Assembly (NCBI RefSeq): GCF_020731145.1
Contig: NZ_JAJFZN010000003.1
Span: 62,001-126,000, forward strand
Direction: 5' to 3'
DNA from: Sneathiella sp. HT1-7
GTDB taxonomy: Bacteria; Pseudomonadota; Alphaproteobacteria; Sneathiellales; Sneathiellaceae
Length of the DNA stretch: 64,000 nucleotides
The position numbers and the translations under genes were made by a program. This document shows, one piece after another, positions 62,788 through 64,000 of the stretch (the stretch's first letter is position 1; each line of letters starts with the position of its first letter). The notes beneath the pieces were generated by a model. It was not told where the DNA came from. It did not search any database and saw nothing but the letters and a program-made list of their open reading frames with translations.

Positions 62788-63438
62788 TTAAGCGTGGCTT
62801 TGCAATAATGCGTCTACTCCTGCCGTGCAGAAATCAACAAGCTGATCGATTTCTGCACGCGGCATATCTGGGCTAAGGGTTTCAATCCGCCAGGCGGAGT
62901 TAAAGAATGCCAGCATGGCGGCAACGGAAAAAATCTGGCCGATCGCCGCCATCTGCCGAGATGCCTTAGGGTAGAGCTTCAGAATTTCATCCAGAAACCG
63001 ATGGGTTGTCGGATCAAAGCACTCAATTGCAAGTTCCCGCCAACGAGCGTCCGCAGAAACATGGGCTACAAGGCGGCCGTAAGAAATCCACTGATCGCTA
63101 TCATCCTTCACCAGTTTTAAATAAGCGCGGAAAAAACAATCAAGAATATCTTTCAGTGTGACATCTGGCTGCTCAATTAAGACATCCAGATCGTTAATAC
63201 GGATATCAGATAACTTTGTGGCGCGGCGCCTGACAACTTCACAAAACAGGGCTTCCTTGCTAGTTCCATGATGATGAACAAGGCCAACGGGAACTTTTGC
63301 CTGCGCGGCGATATCCCGAAGCGATGCGCCATCAAATCCATGCTCCGCAAAGGTTTTTTCTGCGGCATCCAGAATCCGTTTCCGGGTTTGTAACGACCTG
63401 ACGGAAGGGGCCCTTTTTCGCGGAGCTTGTGTCGGCAT
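62788..63438 (-). CDS. TetR-family transcriptional regulator
   Basis: A regulator of 216 residues. The N-terminal basic arm precedes RILDAAEKTFAEHGFDGASLRDIAAQAKVPVGLVHHH in pattern. It is divergent from a flavin monooxygenase and the gap holds a 16-bp dyad. It probably represses that gene in response to its substrate. It converges on the decarboxylase gene with only 8 bp between stops. RBS AGGGAAAG. Confidence 0.88.
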   Translation of the reverse strand: MPTQAPRKRAPSVRSLQTRKRILDAAEKTFAEHGFDGASLRDIAAQAKVPVGLVHHHGTSKEALFCEVVRRRATKLSDIRINDLDVLIEQPDVTLKDILDCFFRAYLKLVKDDSDQWISYGRLVAHVSADARWRELAIECFDPTTHRFLDEILKLYPKASRQMAAIGQIFSVAAMLAFFNSAWRIETLSPDMPRAEIDQLVDFCTAGVDALLQSHA

Positions 63439-63469
63439 TTCTTTCCCTGAAAAAATCTATTGCCTTATT

Positions 63470-63485
63470 TTGTACATTTGTTCAA
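63470..63485. promoter_or_regulatory. TetR-type operator between regulator and monooxygenase
   Basis: TTG-T-ACA-TT-TGT-T-CAA is a dyad symmetric at all positions outside the N bases. It resembles the TTGAC/GTCAA-type dyads of RutR-like regulators. It sits 23 bp before the monooxygenase start codon and 32 bp before the regulator's. Confidence 0.65.
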
Positions 63486-63507
63486 TCTAAAGAGCAACGG
63501 AGGAAGC

Positions 63508-64000
63508 ATGAAAAATACAAAAAAACGCTACGCCCTCATTGGCGCGGGTCCAATGGGTTTGGCAATGGCAAAAGTGCTAAAAGAGCAGGGGATTCCCTTT
63601 CAGGGATTTGAGGTGCATTCGGATGTTGGAGGCCTGTGGGATATCGACGGGCGGAAGTCCACGATGTATGAAACCGCGCATTTGATCTCCTCCAAGAAAA
63701 TGACGGAATTCACAGATTTCCCCATGAAGGAGAGGGTGGCAGAATATCCTTCTCATCGCGAGATGAAAGCATATTTCAGTGAATTCGCGGATTATTACGA
63801 TCTTCGGAAGGAATATCTGTTTAACGCCGAAGTTTTAAAGACTACTCCGCTCGGTCAGTCGGGGGAGGGGTGGCAAGTCACCTGGCAGGACGATGAGGGA
63901 GAAAAGAGTGAGAAATTTGCGGGCATCCTGATCGCCAATGGTACGCTTTCGGAACCGAACCTGCCTGAGTTTCCCGGCTCATTCGAAGGTGAGATGATCC
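63508..64000 (+). CDS. Flavin-containing monooxygenase, 3' partial
   Basis: A FAD/NADPH-dependent monooxygenase cut by the right edge after about 164 residues. The FAD loop ALIGAGPMGLAMAKVL and EVHSDVGGLWDIDG are typical, and LIANGTLSEPNLPEFPG lies before the expected NADPH domain. RBS GGAGGAAG precedes the ATG at 63508. The family oxygenates N or S atoms or performs Baeyer-Villiger reactions. The substrate cannot be told from this part. Confidence 0.85.
   Translation, partial: MKNTKKRYALIGAGPMGLAMAKVLKEQGIPFQGFEVHSDVGGLWDIDGRKSTMYETAHLISSKKMTEFTDFPMKERVAEYPSHREMKAYFSEFADYYDLRKEYLFNAEVLKTTPLGQSGEGWQVTWQDDEGEKSEKFAGILIANGTLSEPNLPEFPGSFEGEMI

Overview
The window reads as a chromosomal segment of a free-living, probably marine alphaproteobacterium of moderate GC. 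Support comes from a TAXI-type TRAP transporter, several branched-chain-amino-acid/urea-type ABC importers, Aap-type amino acid importer genes, many CoA ligases and FadR-type GntR regulators; a Sneathiella- or Kiloniella-like lineage is a guess. No tRNA, rRNA, CRISPR, IS element or phage gene was seen. Both window edges cut genes: an RbsA-type ATPase at the left and a flavin monooxygenase at the right. || Region 1 (about 1.0-14.2 kb): a GntR regulator with its own palindromic operator, then a CaiB/BaiF CoA-transferase, two paralogous acyl-CoA carboxyltransferases, a separate biotin carrier, a TAXI/TRAP transporter and a biotin carboxylase. Together they look like uptake, CoA activation and biotin-dependent carboxylation of an unknown organic acid. 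PEP carboxylase follows. || Region 2 (14.3-26.0 kb): an amide-type island. A MarR regulator is divergent from an AmiC-like cytoplasmic binding protein. Then come an SPFH/flotillin-like protein, a Tat-exported binding protein, two LivH/LivM permeases, one ATPase, and a second ATPase fused in one chain to a nitrile-pathway-type amidase. An acyl-CoA ligase closes the set. The logic is import an amide, hydrolyse it, then make the CoA ester. || Region 3 (26.1-40.8 kb): a TetR regulator, an acyl-CoA ligase, a thiolase and an SDR. A divergent MarR then faces a second complete Liv-type importer, followed by another thiolase and two more CoA ligases. Both regulators face intergenic regions with strong symmetric candidate operators. 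|| Region 4 (40.8-48.7 kb): Lrp/AsnC divergent from PhzF and a TauD-like oxygenase, a terminator, then a Fur-box-preceded set of TonB receptor (haem type), YddA/BacA-type ABC protein and a ChaN-like protein. || Region 5 (48.8-57.2 kb): the most novel part, a compact eight-gene envelope operon. It has a secreted low-complexity protein, a lipoprotein, a membrane-anchored PEGA protein, a PEGA/SUMF1-fold protein, a 46-residue secreted peptide, a MotA/TolQ-like channel, and two proteins with an ExbD/MotB-like N-terminal helix joined to a coiled coil and a von Willebrand A domain. I propose an ion-driven stator-type motor with VWA effector domains. || Region 6 (57.4-64 kb): AapJ-Q-M amino acid importer genes without an AapP ATPase, a GntR regulator, a PLP-dependent decarboxylase, then a TetR regulator divergent from a flavin monooxygenase.
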